The position numbers were made by a program, and so were the translations under genes. This document shows, piece after piece, positions 15,976-24,048 of a stretch of DNA of 64,000 nucleotides. The stretch lies in NCBI RefSeq assembly GCF_036099295.1, contig NZ_CP107976.1, positions 5,642,001 to 5,706,000 on the forward strand, given 5' to 3'. Under the pieces are notes generated by a model. That model was not told where the DNA came from. It did not search any database and was given only the letters and a program-made list of their open reading frames with translations. The stretch is from Streptomyces sp. NBC_00358 (GTDB lineage Bacteria > Actinomycetota > Actinomycetes > Streptomycetales > Streptomycetaceae). Position 1 is the first letter of the stretch. Each line of letters opens with the position of its first letter.

Positions 15976-17121
15976 ATGGCCGATCACTACGCGCAATCCC
16001 GCGAGGACAGCGGGCCGACGGAGATACCCGCGATCCGCTGGAACGAGCCGCCCGAAGGTCCTGTGCTGGTCCTTCTCGACCAGACGCGGCTTCCGGCCGA
16101 GGAGGTCGAGCTGGTGTGCACCGACGCGCCGGCCCTGGTGGAGGCGATCCGCACGCTCGCCGTGCGCGGGGCGCCGCTGCTCGGGATCGCCGGTGCGTAC
16201 GGCGTCGCGCTCGCCGCAGTACGCGGCTTCGACGTGGACGAGGCCGCCGAGGCCCTGACCGGTGCCCGGCCGACCGCCGTGAACCTCGCGGTCGGTGTGC
16301 GCAGGGCGCTGGCGGCCCACCGGGCGGTGCTCTCCGCGGGCGGCGACGGGGAGGCGGCCGCCGCGGCGGCGCTCGCCGCGGCGCGGGCGCTGCACCGGGA
16401 GGACGCCGAGGCCAGCTCCCGCATGGCCCGGCACGGGCTGGCGCTGCTCGGCGAGCTGCTGCCGGGCGGCGGACACCGGGTGCTCACGCACTGCAACACG
16501 GGGGCGCTGGTCTCCGGCGGGGAGGGGACGGCGTTCGCCGTGGCGCTCGCGGCACACCGGGCGGGGCAGCTTCGGCGGCTGTGGGTGGACGAGACGCGGC
16601 CGCTGCTGCAGGGTGCCCGCCTGACGGCGTACGAGGCGGCCCGCAACGGAATGGCGTACACCTTGCTCACGGACAGCGCGGCGGGCTCGCTGTTCGCGGC
16701 GGGCGAGGTGGACGCGGTGCTGATCGGGGCGGACCGCATCGCGGCCGACGGTTCGGTGGCGAACAAGGTGGGGAGCTATCCGCTCGCGGTGCTGGCCAGA
16801 TACCACCATGTGCCGTTCATCGTGGTGGCGCCGGTGACGACGATCGATCCGGACACGCCCGACGGGACATCCATCGAGGTCGAGCAGCGCGCCGGTCATG
16901 AAGTGACGGAGATCACAGCTCCGCAGGTGCCGGTGGCGGGGGTGGAGCCGGGAGGAGGTATACCTGTGGCACCCCTGGGGACCCAGGCGTACAACCCGGC
17001 GTTCGACGTGACGCCGCCGGAGTTGATCACGGCGATCGTCACCGAAGAGGGCGTTGTTTCGCCCGTGACGGCTGAGGCTCTCGCCGAGCTGTGTGACTTG
17101 TCACGCCAGGTAACGATTTAG
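15976..17121 (+). CDS. mtnA: S-methyl-5-thioribose-1-phosphate isomerase
   Basis: This enzyme converts 5-methylthioribose-1-phosphate to the ribulose form in methionine salvage. It has 381 residues, normal for the family. Motifs present are VRGAPLLGIAGAYGVALA, the catalytic-Cys loop LTHCNTGAL (Cys173), the catalytic Asp in LIGADRIAADGSVANKVG (Asp253), and AYNPAFDVTPPELI near the C-terminus. The frame is open far upstream, but that part is antisense to the membrane-protein gene and is not coding; ATG 15976 starts MADHYAQSREDSGP. Its location near ahcY groups two methylthio/methyl-cycle genes. It ends 8 bp before mtrA. Confidence 0.95.
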   Translation: MADHYAQSREDSGPTEIPAIRWNEPPEGPVLVLLDQTRLPAEEVELVCTDAPALVEAIRTLAVRGAPLLGIAGAYGVALAAVRGFDVDEAAEALTGARPTAVNLAVGVRRALAAHRAVLSAGGDGEAAAAAALAAARALHREDAEASSRMARHGLALLGELLPGGGHRVLTHCNTGALVSGGEGTAFAVALAAHRAGQLRRLWVDETRPLLQGARLTAYEAARNGMAYTLLTDSAAGSLFAAGEVDAVLIGADRIAADGSVANKVGSYPLAVLARYHHVPFIVVAPVTTIDPDTPDGTSIEVEQRAGHEVTEITAPQVPVAGVEPGGGIPVAPLGTQAYNPAFDVTPPELITAIVTEEGVVSPVTAEALAELCDLSRQVTI

Positions 17122-17129
17122 TTAATGGG

Positions 17130-17819
17130 ATGATGTCGTTTATGAAGGGACGAGTCCTTGTCGTCGATGACGACACCGCACTGGCCGAGATGCTCGGCAT
17201 TGTGTTGCGTGGTGAAGGTTTTGAGCCGTCTTTCGTAGCTGACGGCGACAAGGCGCTGGCCGCTTTCCGCGATGCCAAGCCCGACCTGGTACTCCTGGAC
17301 CTGATGCTGCCCGGACGGGACGGCATCGAGGTATGCCGCCTGATCAGGGCGGAGTCCGGGGTGCCGATCGTGATGCTCACGGCGAAGAGCGACACCGTCG
17401 ATGTCGTGGTCGGCCTCGAATCGGGCGCCGACGACTACATCGTGAAGCCGTTCAAGCCAAAAGAGCTGGTGGCGCGGATCAGGGCGCGGCTGCGCCGCTC
17501 GGAGGAACCGGCACCCGAACAGCTGTCGATCGGCGATCTCGTCATCGACGTCGCCGGTCACTCTGTGAAACGGGAAGGCATGTCGATCGCGCTGACGCCG
17601 CTGGAGTTCGACCTGCTGGTCGCTCTGGCGCGCAAGCCGTGGCAGGTGTTCACGCGTGAGGTACTCCTGGAGCAGGTGTGGGGCTACCGGCACGCGGCGG
17701 ACACCCGTCTGGTCAACGTGCACGTCCAGCGGCTGCGCTCCAAGGTCGAGAAGGACCCGGAGCGCCCGGAGATCGTGGTGACCGTCCGAGGTGTCGGTTA
17801 CAAGGCAGGGCCGAGCTGA
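17130..17819 (+). CDS. mtrA: Response regulator MtrA
   Basis: This is a 229-residue OmpR/PhoB-type response regulator. In actinobacteria MtrA controls cell-wall, cell-division and (in Streptomyces) developmental genes. The receiver domain at residues 1-125 has the acidic cluster VVDDD, the phospho-acceptor Asp57 in LVLLDLMLPGRDG, MLTAKSD with the switch Thr, and the Lys of KPFKPKEL. The winged-helix domain lies at about 130-226, with EFDLLVALARKPWQVFTREVLLEQVWGY and DTRLVNVHVQRLRSKVE. Starts at 17130 and 17142 (MKGRVLVVDDD) are both possible. There is little Shine-Dalgarno. GTCAC (17100) and GTAAC (17110) just upstream resemble half-sites of MtrA boxes, a weak hint of autoregulation. Confidence 0.97.
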   Translation: MMSFMKGRVLVVDDDTALAEMLGIVLRGEGFEPSFVADGDKALAAFRDAKPDLVLLDLMLPGRDGIEVCRLIRAESGVPIVMLTAKSDTVDVVVGLESGADDYIVKPFKPKELVARIRARLRRSEEPAPEQLSIGDLVIDVAGHSVKREGMSIALTPLEFDLLVALARKPWQVFTREVLLEQVWGYRHAADTRLVNVHVQRLRSKVEKDPERPEIVVTVRGVGYKAGPS

Positions 17820-17820
17820 C

Positions 17821-19905
17821 ATGTCACGGGACAGTGCCGCTTCGGCGCCCGCTGAGCAGGGGGACCGTTCGGGGCGGCCTGTCGGCCGGAAAATGACGGG
17901 CTCCCGCTGGGAACGATTCTTCGAGGGCGGGCTGCTCCAGGGCGGAGTCCAGGGCAGCCCGGTCCTCCGGCTGCTCATACGCTGGGTGCGTCGTCCGCTG
18001 CTGCCCGTCATGCGGCTGTGGCGGCGCAACATCCAGCTCAAGATCGTGGCGACGACCCTGCTGATGTCGATGGGCGTCGTCCTGCTGCTCGGCTTCGTCG
18101 TGATCGGGCAGGTGCGCAACGGTCTGCTGGACGCCAAGGTGAAGGCCTCGCAGAGCCAGGCCACCGGTGGTTTCTCGGTGGCCAAGCAGAAGGCCGACTC
18201 GGCGGCGACGGCGAACGGCGACGACGGTACGGGCGCCGACGGCCGCCCGTCGAAGAACGTCAGCCAGTGGATGACCGACCTCGTCGTGTCCCTGTCCAGC
18301 GGTGGGCAGGGCGCTTTCGACGTAGTGACGCTCAACTCCACGGCGTCGGGCGACGGCAACGCCGGCCTCGCGCCCCGGTACTCGGATCAGGTCGACCCGA
18401 CGGTCAGCGTGCCCGAGGACCTGCGCGCCAGGGTCGACAGGACCACGGCCGCGGCACAGAGCTACACCCGTGTCGTCTACAAGGACGGCCGGGAGTCCCA
18501 GCCGGCGCTGGTCATCGGCAAGCAGGTCAACGACCCCAACGGACACACGTACCAGCTCTACTACCTCTTCCCGCTGACGCAGGAGGAGAAGTCGCTGAGC
18601 CTGGTCAAGGGGACGCTCGCGACGGCCGGACTGTTCGTCGTGGTGCTCCTCGGGGCCATCGCCTGGCTCGTGGTGCGCCAGGTCGTCACACCGGTACGGA
18701 TGGCGGCCGGGATCGCCGAGCGGCTCTCCGCCGGACGCCTCCAGGAACGTATGAAGGTCACCGGCGAGGACGACATCGCGCGCCTCGGCGAGGCGTTCAA
18801 CAAGATGGCGCAGAACCTCCAGCTCAAGATCCAGCAGCTGGAGGACCTCTCACGCATGCAGCGACGGTTCGTGTCCGACGTGTCGCACGAGCTGCGCACA
18901 CCGCTGACCACCGTGCGGATGGCCGCCGACGTCATCCACGACGCGCGGGTGGACTTCGACCCGGTGACCGCGCGGTCGGCCGAGCTGCTCGCCGACCAGC
19001 TGGACCGGTTCGAGACGCTGCTCGCCGACCTGCTGGAGATCAGCCGGTTCGACGCGGGCGCGGCGGCCCTGGAGGCCGACGCGATCGACCTCAGGGAAGT
19101 CGTACGACGGGTGGTCGGCGGAGCCGAGCCGCTCGCCGAGCGCAAGGGCACGCACATACGTGTCGTCGGTGACCAGCAGCCGTTGATCGCCGAGGCGGAC
19201 GCCCGGCGGGTCGAGCGGGTGCTGCGCAACCTCGTCGTCAACGCCGTGGAACACGGTGAGGGCAAGGACGTCGTCGTCAAGCTCGCCGCGGCGGGCGGAG
19301 CGGTCGCGATCGCGGTCCGCGACTACGGCGTCGGACTGAAGCCGGGCGAGGCGACCCGGGTGTTCAGCCGCTTCTGGCGGGCCGACCCGGCACGCGCGCG
19401 TACGACCGGCGGCACGGGGCTCGGGCTGTCCATCGCCCTGGAGGACGCACGGCTGCACGGCGGCTGGCTGCAGGCCTGGGGCGAGCCCGGCGGCGGTTCG
19501 CAGTTCCGGCTGACCCTGCCGCGTACGGCCGACGAGCCGCTCAGGGGGTCACCGATACCCCTGGAGCCCAAGGACTCCCGGCGCAACCGCGGTCTCGACG
19601 ACGCCGGTCTGCCGCACGGCGGCGCCACGAAGCTGGCCACGGTTCCCGTGCAGCAGCCCGGGGCAGGGACCGGTCCGGTACCACCGCGTGGGGCCATGGC
19701 CCCACGGCTGGCCGGGGCCTCGCCCACGGCCGACCCGACGGCGCTGCCGGGCAACGGCGCGCGCGTGGTGCCCCGGCCGGCCGGAGCACTGCGCCGCCAG
19801 GAGGAGACATCCGGCACGGGCCGGGAACGGACCGCACAGGAGCGGGGGCGGGACGGCGAGACGCCGGAGGAGCTCGGACATGGGGAGGCATTTCGTGGGC
19901 GCTGA
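17821..19905 (+). CDS. mtrB: Sensor histidine kinase MtrB
   Basis: This is a 694-residue membrane kinase and partner of MtrA, one base after its stop. Membrane segments lie at about 75-98 and 264-284 and enclose an extracytoplasmic domain of about 165 residues. A HAMP linker follows, then the H-box SDVSHELRTPLTTVR with phospho-acceptor His356. The ATPase domain has the N-box LRNLVVNAVEHGEG and the G-boxes DYGVGL and TGGTGLGLSIA. After the kinase core comes a tail of about 125 residues rich in Pro, Ala, Gly and Arg that looks disordered. ATG 17821 was chosen because it directly follows the mtrA stop, and upstream codons overlap mtrA. Confidence 0.96.
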   Translation: MSRDSAASAPAEQGDRSGRPVGRKMTGSRWERFFEGGLLQGGVQGSPVLRLLIRWVRRPLLPVMRLWRRNIQLKIVATTLLMSMGVVLLLGFVVIGQVRNGLLDAKVKASQSQATGGFSVAKQKADSAATANGDDGTGADGRPSKNVSQWMTDLVVSLSSGGQGAFDVVTLNSTASGDGNAGLAPRYSDQVDPTVSVPEDLRARVDRTTAAAQSYTRVVYKDGRESQPALVIGKQVNDPNGHTYQLYYLFPLTQEEKSLSLVKGTLATAGLFVVVLLGAIAWLVVRQVVTPVRMAAGIAERLSAGRLQERMKVTGEDDIARLGEAFNKMAQNLQLKIQQLEDLSRMQRRFVSDVSHELRTPLTTVRMAADVIHDARVDFDPVTARSAELLADQLDRFETLLADLLEISRFDAGAAALEADAIDLREVVRRVVGGAEPLAERKGTHIRVVGDQQPLIAEADARRVERVLRNLVVNAVEHGEGKDVVVKLAAAGGAVAIAVRDYGVGLKPGEATRVFSRFWRADPARARTTGGTGLGLSIALEDARLHGGWLQAWGEPGGGSQFRLTLPRTADEPLRGSPIPLEPKDSRRNRGLDDAGLPHGGATKLATVPVQQPGAGTGPVPPRGAMAPRLAGASPTADPTALPGNGARVVPRPAGALRRQEETSGTGRERTAQERGRDGETPEELGHGEAFRGR

Positions 19906-21739
19906 CCGCGGGGGGAGCGGCGTCCGCGGACGCCGTCCGGTGCGCGTCGTGGTGTATCTGGGCTGTGGAGCCCTGCTGCTTACGGGGTGCGCCTCGATGC
20001 CGGACAGCGGGGGTCTGAGCGGGGTGGAGTCCACGCCGCGTCAGGACACGCAGGTTCGCGTCTACGCCATGCCGCCGCACCCCGGTGCCTCGGCGGCGCA
20101 GATCGTGCAGGGCTTCCTGGAGGCGCTGACCAGCGACGACGCCAAGTACGAGACGGCCGGCAAGTACCTCACCGACAGCGCGCGCAAGACGTGGGATCCG
20201 TACCACTCGACGACGGTCCTCGCGGACGCGCCGGAGCCCGTGGGCATGCCCTCGGGCACCAAGGAGGACGGTCGCGACGCCCTGTTCCGGCTGAACGGCA
20301 GCAAGATCGCCACGGTCGACGTCCGGCACGCGTACGGGCCCGACTCCGGCGCGTACAGCGGATCGGTGCACCTGACCAAGCTGAAGAGCACCAAGCAGTG
20401 GCGCATCGACGGACTGCCGCAGGGTGTCGTGATGGGCACCTCCGACTTCCAGCGGAACTACGTGTCCGTGAACAAGTACTTCTACGCTTCGAACGGGACC
20501 TCCGGGGCCGGCCGGCCGCTGGGGACCGTCGCCGACCCGGTCTATGTGCGCGCGCAGGTGGATCCGATGACCCAGATCGTGCGCGCCCTCCTGAAGGGGC
20601 CGACGACCTGGCTGGACCCGGTGGTCAGGTCGAGCTTCCCCTCCGGCACGGAACTGAAGAACAGCGACGTGTCGCTGTCGCCCGACGACCGCAACAGCGT
20701 CACGGTGCCGCTCAACGCGAGGGCCGACCGGGTCGGGGGCCCCCAGTGCAGGCAGATGGCGGCCCAGCTCCTCCTCACCCTGCGGGATCTGACCCCCACC
20801 GGGGTCGACGAGGTGGAGCTGCAGAGGTCGGACGGCTCGCAGCTGTGCGTGCTGAACAAGGCCGGGGCCGAGGGTGTCGCCTCGCACGGTACGGGCGAGC
20901 ACCCGGAGTACCAGTACTTCATCGACCACGACCAGCGGCTCGTACGGATGCCCGGCGGCAACCGTGACAAGAAGCCCGAGCCGGTGCCCGGAGCGCTGGG
21001 CGAGGGCGGCAAGAAGCTGCGGGCGGCCGCGGTGTCGCGGGACGAGAGCAGCGCGGCCGGGGTGTCGTCCGACGGCCGGAACCTGTACGTCGGGTCGCTG
21101 GTGTCGGGCGGTTCGCTCGCCGAGCCGGTGCTGCGCAGCCAGGGCGCGACGGCCGACGACCGGCTGACGACGCCCAGCTGGGACGCGAGAGGGGACCTGT
21201 GGGTGGCCGACCGCGACCCGAAGAACCCCCGGCTGCTTCTGCTGCAGAAGGGCGCGGGCGAGCCGATCGCCGTCCAGACGCCGGGACTCGACGGACGTGT
21301 CGAGGCGGTGCGGGTGGCCGCGGACGGCGTGCGCATCGCGCTGATCGTCGAGAAGGACGGCAAGAGCTCGCTGCAGATCGGGCGCATCGAGCGTTCCAAG
21401 CCCGGGGAGGCCGCCGGCGCGTACGTCTTCGAACCGCGCTCCGTCGCACCCCAGCTGGAGGAGGTCACGGCCATGTCCTGGGCCGGTGACAGCCGCCTCG
21501 TCGTGGTCGGCAGCGAGAAGGGCGGCGTGCAGCAGATGCAGTACGTGCAGGTCGACGGTTCCACCCCGATGGGCACCTCGCCCTCCGCGCTGGCCAACGT
21601 CAAGGAGATCGCCGCGTCCGAGGACGAGCAGTTGCCGCTGGTGGCGCACTCGGATACGGACGGGATCGTGCGGCTGTCGGCGGGGGAGCAGTGGCAGAAG
21701 GTGGTCCAGGACGGGACGGCGCCGGTGTATCCCGGGTAG
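19895..21739 (+). CDS. lpqB: Lipoprotein LpqB
   Basis: LpqB is the lipoprotein encoded with mtrAB across actinobacteria; it interacts with the MtrB sensor domain. From the GTG at 19895 the protein has 614 residues, with a type II signal peptide VVVYLGCGALLLTGC and lipid-acceptor Cys32. The mature part has the GerMN/sporulation-like domain (RALLKGPTTWLDPVV) followed by a beta-propeller-like C-terminal half (SRDESSAAGVSSDGRNLYVG, LTTPSWDARGDLWVAD). GTG 19895 has GGGGAGG about 6 nt upstream and gives the MGADR start I recall for orthologues. ATG 19880, with its own GGAGGAG, is a real alternative. The gene overlaps the end of mtrB, so it is translationally coupled. Confidence 0.94.
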   Translation: MGADRGGSGVRGRRPVRVVVYLGCGALLLTGCASMPDSGGLSGVESTPRQDTQVRVYAMPPHPGASAAQIVQGFLEALTSDDAKYETAGKYLTDSARKTWDPYHSTTVLADAPEPVGMPSGTKEDGRDALFRLNGSKIATVDVRHAYGPDSGAYSGSVHLTKLKSTKQWRIDGLPQGVVMGTSDFQRNYVSVNKYFYASNGTSGAGRPLGTVADPVYVRAQVDPMTQIVRALLKGPTTWLDPVVRSSFPSGTELKNSDVSLSPDDRNSVTVPLNARADRVGGPQCRQMAAQLLLTLRDLTPTGVDEVELQRSDGSQLCVLNKAGAEGVASHGTGEHPEYQYFIDHDQRLVRMPGGNRDKKPEPVPGALGEGGKKLRAAAVSRDESSAAGVSSDGRNLYVGSLVSGGSLAEPVLRSQGATADDRLTTPSWDARGDLWVADRDPKNPRLLLLQKGAGEPIAVQTPGLDGRVEAVRVAADGVRIALIVEKDGKSSLQIGRIERSKPGEAAGAYVFEPRSVAPQLEEVTAMSWAGDSRLVVVGSEKGGVQQMQYVQVDGSTPMGTSPSALANVKEIAASEDEQLPLVAHSDTDGIVRLSAGEQWQKVVQDGTAPVYPG

Positions 21740-21845
21740 CGCCGTGTGTTCTCGGCCGTGGGCCCGTCCGGTTTCCGGGCGGGCCCACCGCCGTATCGAG
21801 GGCCGTCCGCGTCCTTGCGCGCGGTCCCGCGCGCCTGCCCGGGAG

Positions 21846-21868
21846 TTGTCCACAGGCGGTTGTCCACA
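21846..21868 (+). promoter_or_regulatory. Two tandem DnaA-box-like sites
   Basis: TTGTCCACA occurs twice in direct orientation, at 21846-21854 and 21860-21868, 14 bp apart. This is exactly the preferred Streptomyces DnaA-box sequence. The sites lie in the 169-bp gap between lpqB and comF, about 40-60 bp upstream of the comF start. They are not part of an origin: there is no box cluster, dnaA or dnaN here. They may titrate DnaA or tie transcription to replication (inference). Confidence 0.6.
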
Positions 21869-21908
21869 GGGGTGGCCGGTCCGGCCGGGTGTTGGCACAG
21901 TGGTGGAC

Positions 21909-22835
21909 ATGCGGGGGTGGTGGCGGGACCTCACGGATCTGGTGCTGCCGGCCGAGTGCGGAGGCTGCGGGAGGCCTCGCGCGGTGCTCTGCCCCGAGTG
22001 CCGTGCCGCCCTGAGCGGGGCCGCGCCGTGCCGGGTGCGACCGGTGCCCGAACCGGCGGGGCTGCCCGTGGTGCACGCGGCGGCTCCCTATGAGGACGAG
22101 GTGCGGGCCGCGCTCCTCGCCCACAAGGAACGGGGTGCGCTGGCACTGGCGGCACCCCTGGGAACGGCCCTCGCGGGGGCTGTACGCGCGGGTCTGGCGT
22201 CGGTACGGCGTCCTGGTCCGGGCGGGCGGTTCATGGCTCCGCAGGGGCGGCTGAGGCTCGGGAAGGGGGAAGTGTGGGGCGGGCGGGACGGGTGGGAGAG
22301 CGGTGGCGCGGAGGTCCGGGCGGCCGGGACGGGAGACGGGCCCGTCCTGCTCGTGCCGGTGCCGTCGGCGCGGCGGGCGGTTCGGGCGCGCGGGCACGAC
22401 CCGGCGCGACGCATCGCGCTCGCGGCGGCGGGTGAACTGCGGCGCACGGGAACGCCCGCGCGGGTGCTCGGCGTGCTGCGGCAGCGGCGAGACGTGGCCG
22501 ACCAGTCGAGGCTGAACTCCCGGCAGCGGCTGGAGAACCTGGCGGACGCCCTGGAGGTCGTCGCCGGGGGCGAGCGGCTGCTGGCAGAGGGAGGCCGGGT
22601 CGTGCTGGTGGACGACCTGATGACGACGGGGGCGTCGCTGGCGGAGGCGGCGCGGGCCGTACGGGCAGCTCAGTCGGGTGCCCGGGCGCTGCGATGGACG
22701 GGTGAGAGGACGGGGCGGTCGGAGGTGTGCGGGCGAAACGCGGGTAGGGAGCAGGCCGGAGGAAAGAACAGCGACACGGTCTGCTCGGCGGTGGTCGCTG
22801 CCTCGCCGGACGCTTTCGAAATAAACCGGAACTGA
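21909..22835 (+). CDS. comF: ComF-family phosphoribosyltransferase-like protein
   Basis: The product has 308 residues. The N-terminus MRGWWRDLTDLVLPAECGGCGRPRAVLCPEC carries a four-Cys zinc-ribbon-like motif (CGGC...CPEC) typical of ComF. The middle has YEDEVRAALLAHKERG and VPVPSARRAVRARGHDPA, and the C-terminal half has QRLENLADALEV and the PRPP-binding loop VVLVDDLMTTGASLAEA. ComF proteins are linked to DNA uptake in naturally competent bacteria; in Streptomyces the role is unknown. A Gly/Trp-rich insert of about 40 residues (near 95-135) looks lineage specific. Start ATG 21909 or GTG 21903; no clear ribosome site. The gene order lpqB-comF-hpf is conserved as in mycobacteria. Confidence 0.9.
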   Translation: MRGWWRDLTDLVLPAECGGCGRPRAVLCPECRAALSGAAPCRVRPVPEPAGLPVVHAAAPYEDEVRAALLAHKERGALALAAPLGTALAGAVRAGLASVRRPGPGGRFMAPQGRLRLGKGEVWGGRDGWESGGAEVRAAGTGDGPVLLVPVPSARRAVRARGHDPARRIALAAAGELRRTGTPARVLGVLRQRRDVADQSRLNSRQRLENLADALEVVAGGERLLAEGGRVVLVDDLMTTGASLAEAARAVRAAQSGARALRWTGERTGRSEVCGRNAGREQAGGKNSDTVCSAVVAASPDAFEINRN

Positions 22836-23150
22836 CTGAGAACTTGCATCGTTGCAGGTAATGAGTGGGTCAATTCACCTGAACGGAGGTACGTATCAGT
22901 AGAGGGTGACGACATCCGTCCGGGCGAGATATGTTCGGTTGTGAGGCAATGGCGCAGGCCGAACCTCACGCATCCGAGTGCCGAACCGTGGGTTTTCAGC
23001 AATCACCCGCATCGGTGGGGTGGAGATCTTGTCCTTGGGGGAGGAGGAGGTGAAAGTCACCGAGTCCGAGGTTCCGGTGCTCACCGGAACCTGGTGCAAA
23101 AGGGAGATGCTCCGCCAGTGGAGCGGGGCTATCCGGGAACGGAGTTCTGC
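22836..23150 (+). other. hpf leader and promoter region, no gene seen
   Basis: This is a gap of 315 bp between comF and hpf. Several frames stay open but none looks coding. It contains a purine-rich GGGGGAGGAGGAGG tract near 23037-23050 and the palindrome listed separately. I could not identify a convincing -35/-10 pair. hpf genes are stress- and starvation-controlled, so alternative sigma-factor promoters are likely here. Confidence 0.5.
23069..23092 (+). promoter_or_regulatory. 24-bp palindrome in the hpf leader
   Basis: AGGTTCCGGTG (23069-23079) and CACCGGAACCT (23082-23092) form perfect 11-bp inverted arms around CT, ending 58 bp before the hpf GTG. As DNA it could be a dimeric repressor or activator site; as RNA it would form a stable hairpin just after the purine-rich tract. 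There is no T-run, so simple termination is less likely. Confidence 0.55.
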
Positions 23151-23843
23151 GTGGACATCGTCGTCAAGGGCCGCAAGACCGAGGTGCCCGAGCGGTTCCG
23201 CAAGCACGTGGCCGAGAAGCTGAAGCTGGAGAAGATCCAGAAGCTCGATGGCAAGGTGATCAGCCTCGACGTCGAGGTGTCCAAGGAGCCCAACCCCCGA
23301 CAGGCCGACCGCAGTGACCGGGTGGAGATCACGCTCCACTCCCGCGGACCGGTGATCCGGGCGGAGGCAGCGGCAAGCGACGCGTATGCAGCACTCGACC
23401 TGGCCGCGGACAAGCTCGAGGCCAGGCTTCGCAAGCAGCACGACAAGCGCTACACCCGCCGCGGCAACGGCAGGATCTCGGCAGCCGAGGTCGCCGACGT
23501 CGTCCCGGGTGCCGCGACGCTGAACGGCAACGGCAGCGTCGTCCACGACGATGAGCCGGACGCTGTGCCCACCAAGAAGATCGGCTCTCTCGAGATCATG
23601 GGCGAAGGCCCCTGTGTCGTTCGCGAGAAGACCCATGTGGCCGCACCGATGACACTCGACCAGGCGCTCTACGAAATGGAGCTGGTCGGGCACGACTTCT
23701 ACCTCTTCGTCGACTCCGAGACAAAGGAGCCCAGCGTCGTCTACCGACGTCACGCCTACGACTACGGCGTCATCCACCTCAGCACGGACCCGATGGTCAC
23801 CCAGGGCGGAGCGGACGCGCCGGGCGGCGCGCTCGGCGGCTGA
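23151..23843 (+). CDS. hpf: Long ribosome hibernation-promoting factor
   Basis: The product has 230 residues and is the long form that dimerises 70S ribosomes into 100S particles in stationary phase. The N-terminal S30AE domain covers about 1-105 (VDIVVKGRKTEVPERFRKHVAEKL, ADRSDRVEITLHSRGPVIRAEA, basic helix RLRKQHDKRYTRRG). A variable linker follows (about 110-165), then the C-terminal dimerisation domain with VAAPMTLDQALYEMELVGHDFYLFVDSETKEPSVVYRRHAYDYGVIHL. GTG 23151 has CGGAG 7 nt upstream and begins exactly at the conserved domain edge; the longer open frame upstream is leader. It lies between comF and secA, as in mycobacteria. Confidence 0.95.
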   Translation: MDIVVKGRKTEVPERFRKHVAEKLKLEKIQKLDGKVISLDVEVSKEPNPRQADRSDRVEITLHSRGPVIRAEAAASDAYAALDLAADKLEARLRKQHDKRYTRRGNGRISAAEVADVVPGAATLNGNGSVVHDDEPDAVPTKKIGSLEIMGEGPCVVREKTHVAAPMTLDQALYEMELVGHDFYLFVDSETKEPSVVYRRHAYDYGVIHLSTDPMVTQGGADAPGGALGG

Positions 23844-23864
23844 CCATCCCCGGTGACGGCTGAG

Positions 23865-23905
23865 CCGGTGCCCCTGGAGCGCGAGTGCGCCCCCAGGGGC
23901 ACCGG
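23865..23905 (+). terminator. Terminator-like hairpin after hpf
   Basis: Perfect 13-bp arms at 23865-23877 (CCGGTGCCCCTGG) and 23893-23905 enclose a 15-nt loop that itself contains GCGC pairs. It lies 20 bp after the hpf stop. There is no T-run, as is often seen in Streptomyces. Confidence 0.7.
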
Positions 23906-24048
23906 TGTGCGACCACTTCACGTCCCGCTCCGTCACCCCGCCGCCGTCCGGACATGGAATCATGGCCGGACCGGCCCAACCGGTGGGCCGTTGCCTTGGG
24001 TTGGCGATGGCACGGAAACACAGGCCACGGCCTTCAGGGGGAGGAACG

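Noticed and set aside
22978-23223. 81-codon frame with a GGAGGAGGAGG tract in the hpf leader
   Set aside because: The purine tract is directly against the potential GTG start, too close for ribosome binding, and the frame then runs antisense-like through hpf. It may still be a regulatory leader peptide, but evidence is lacking.
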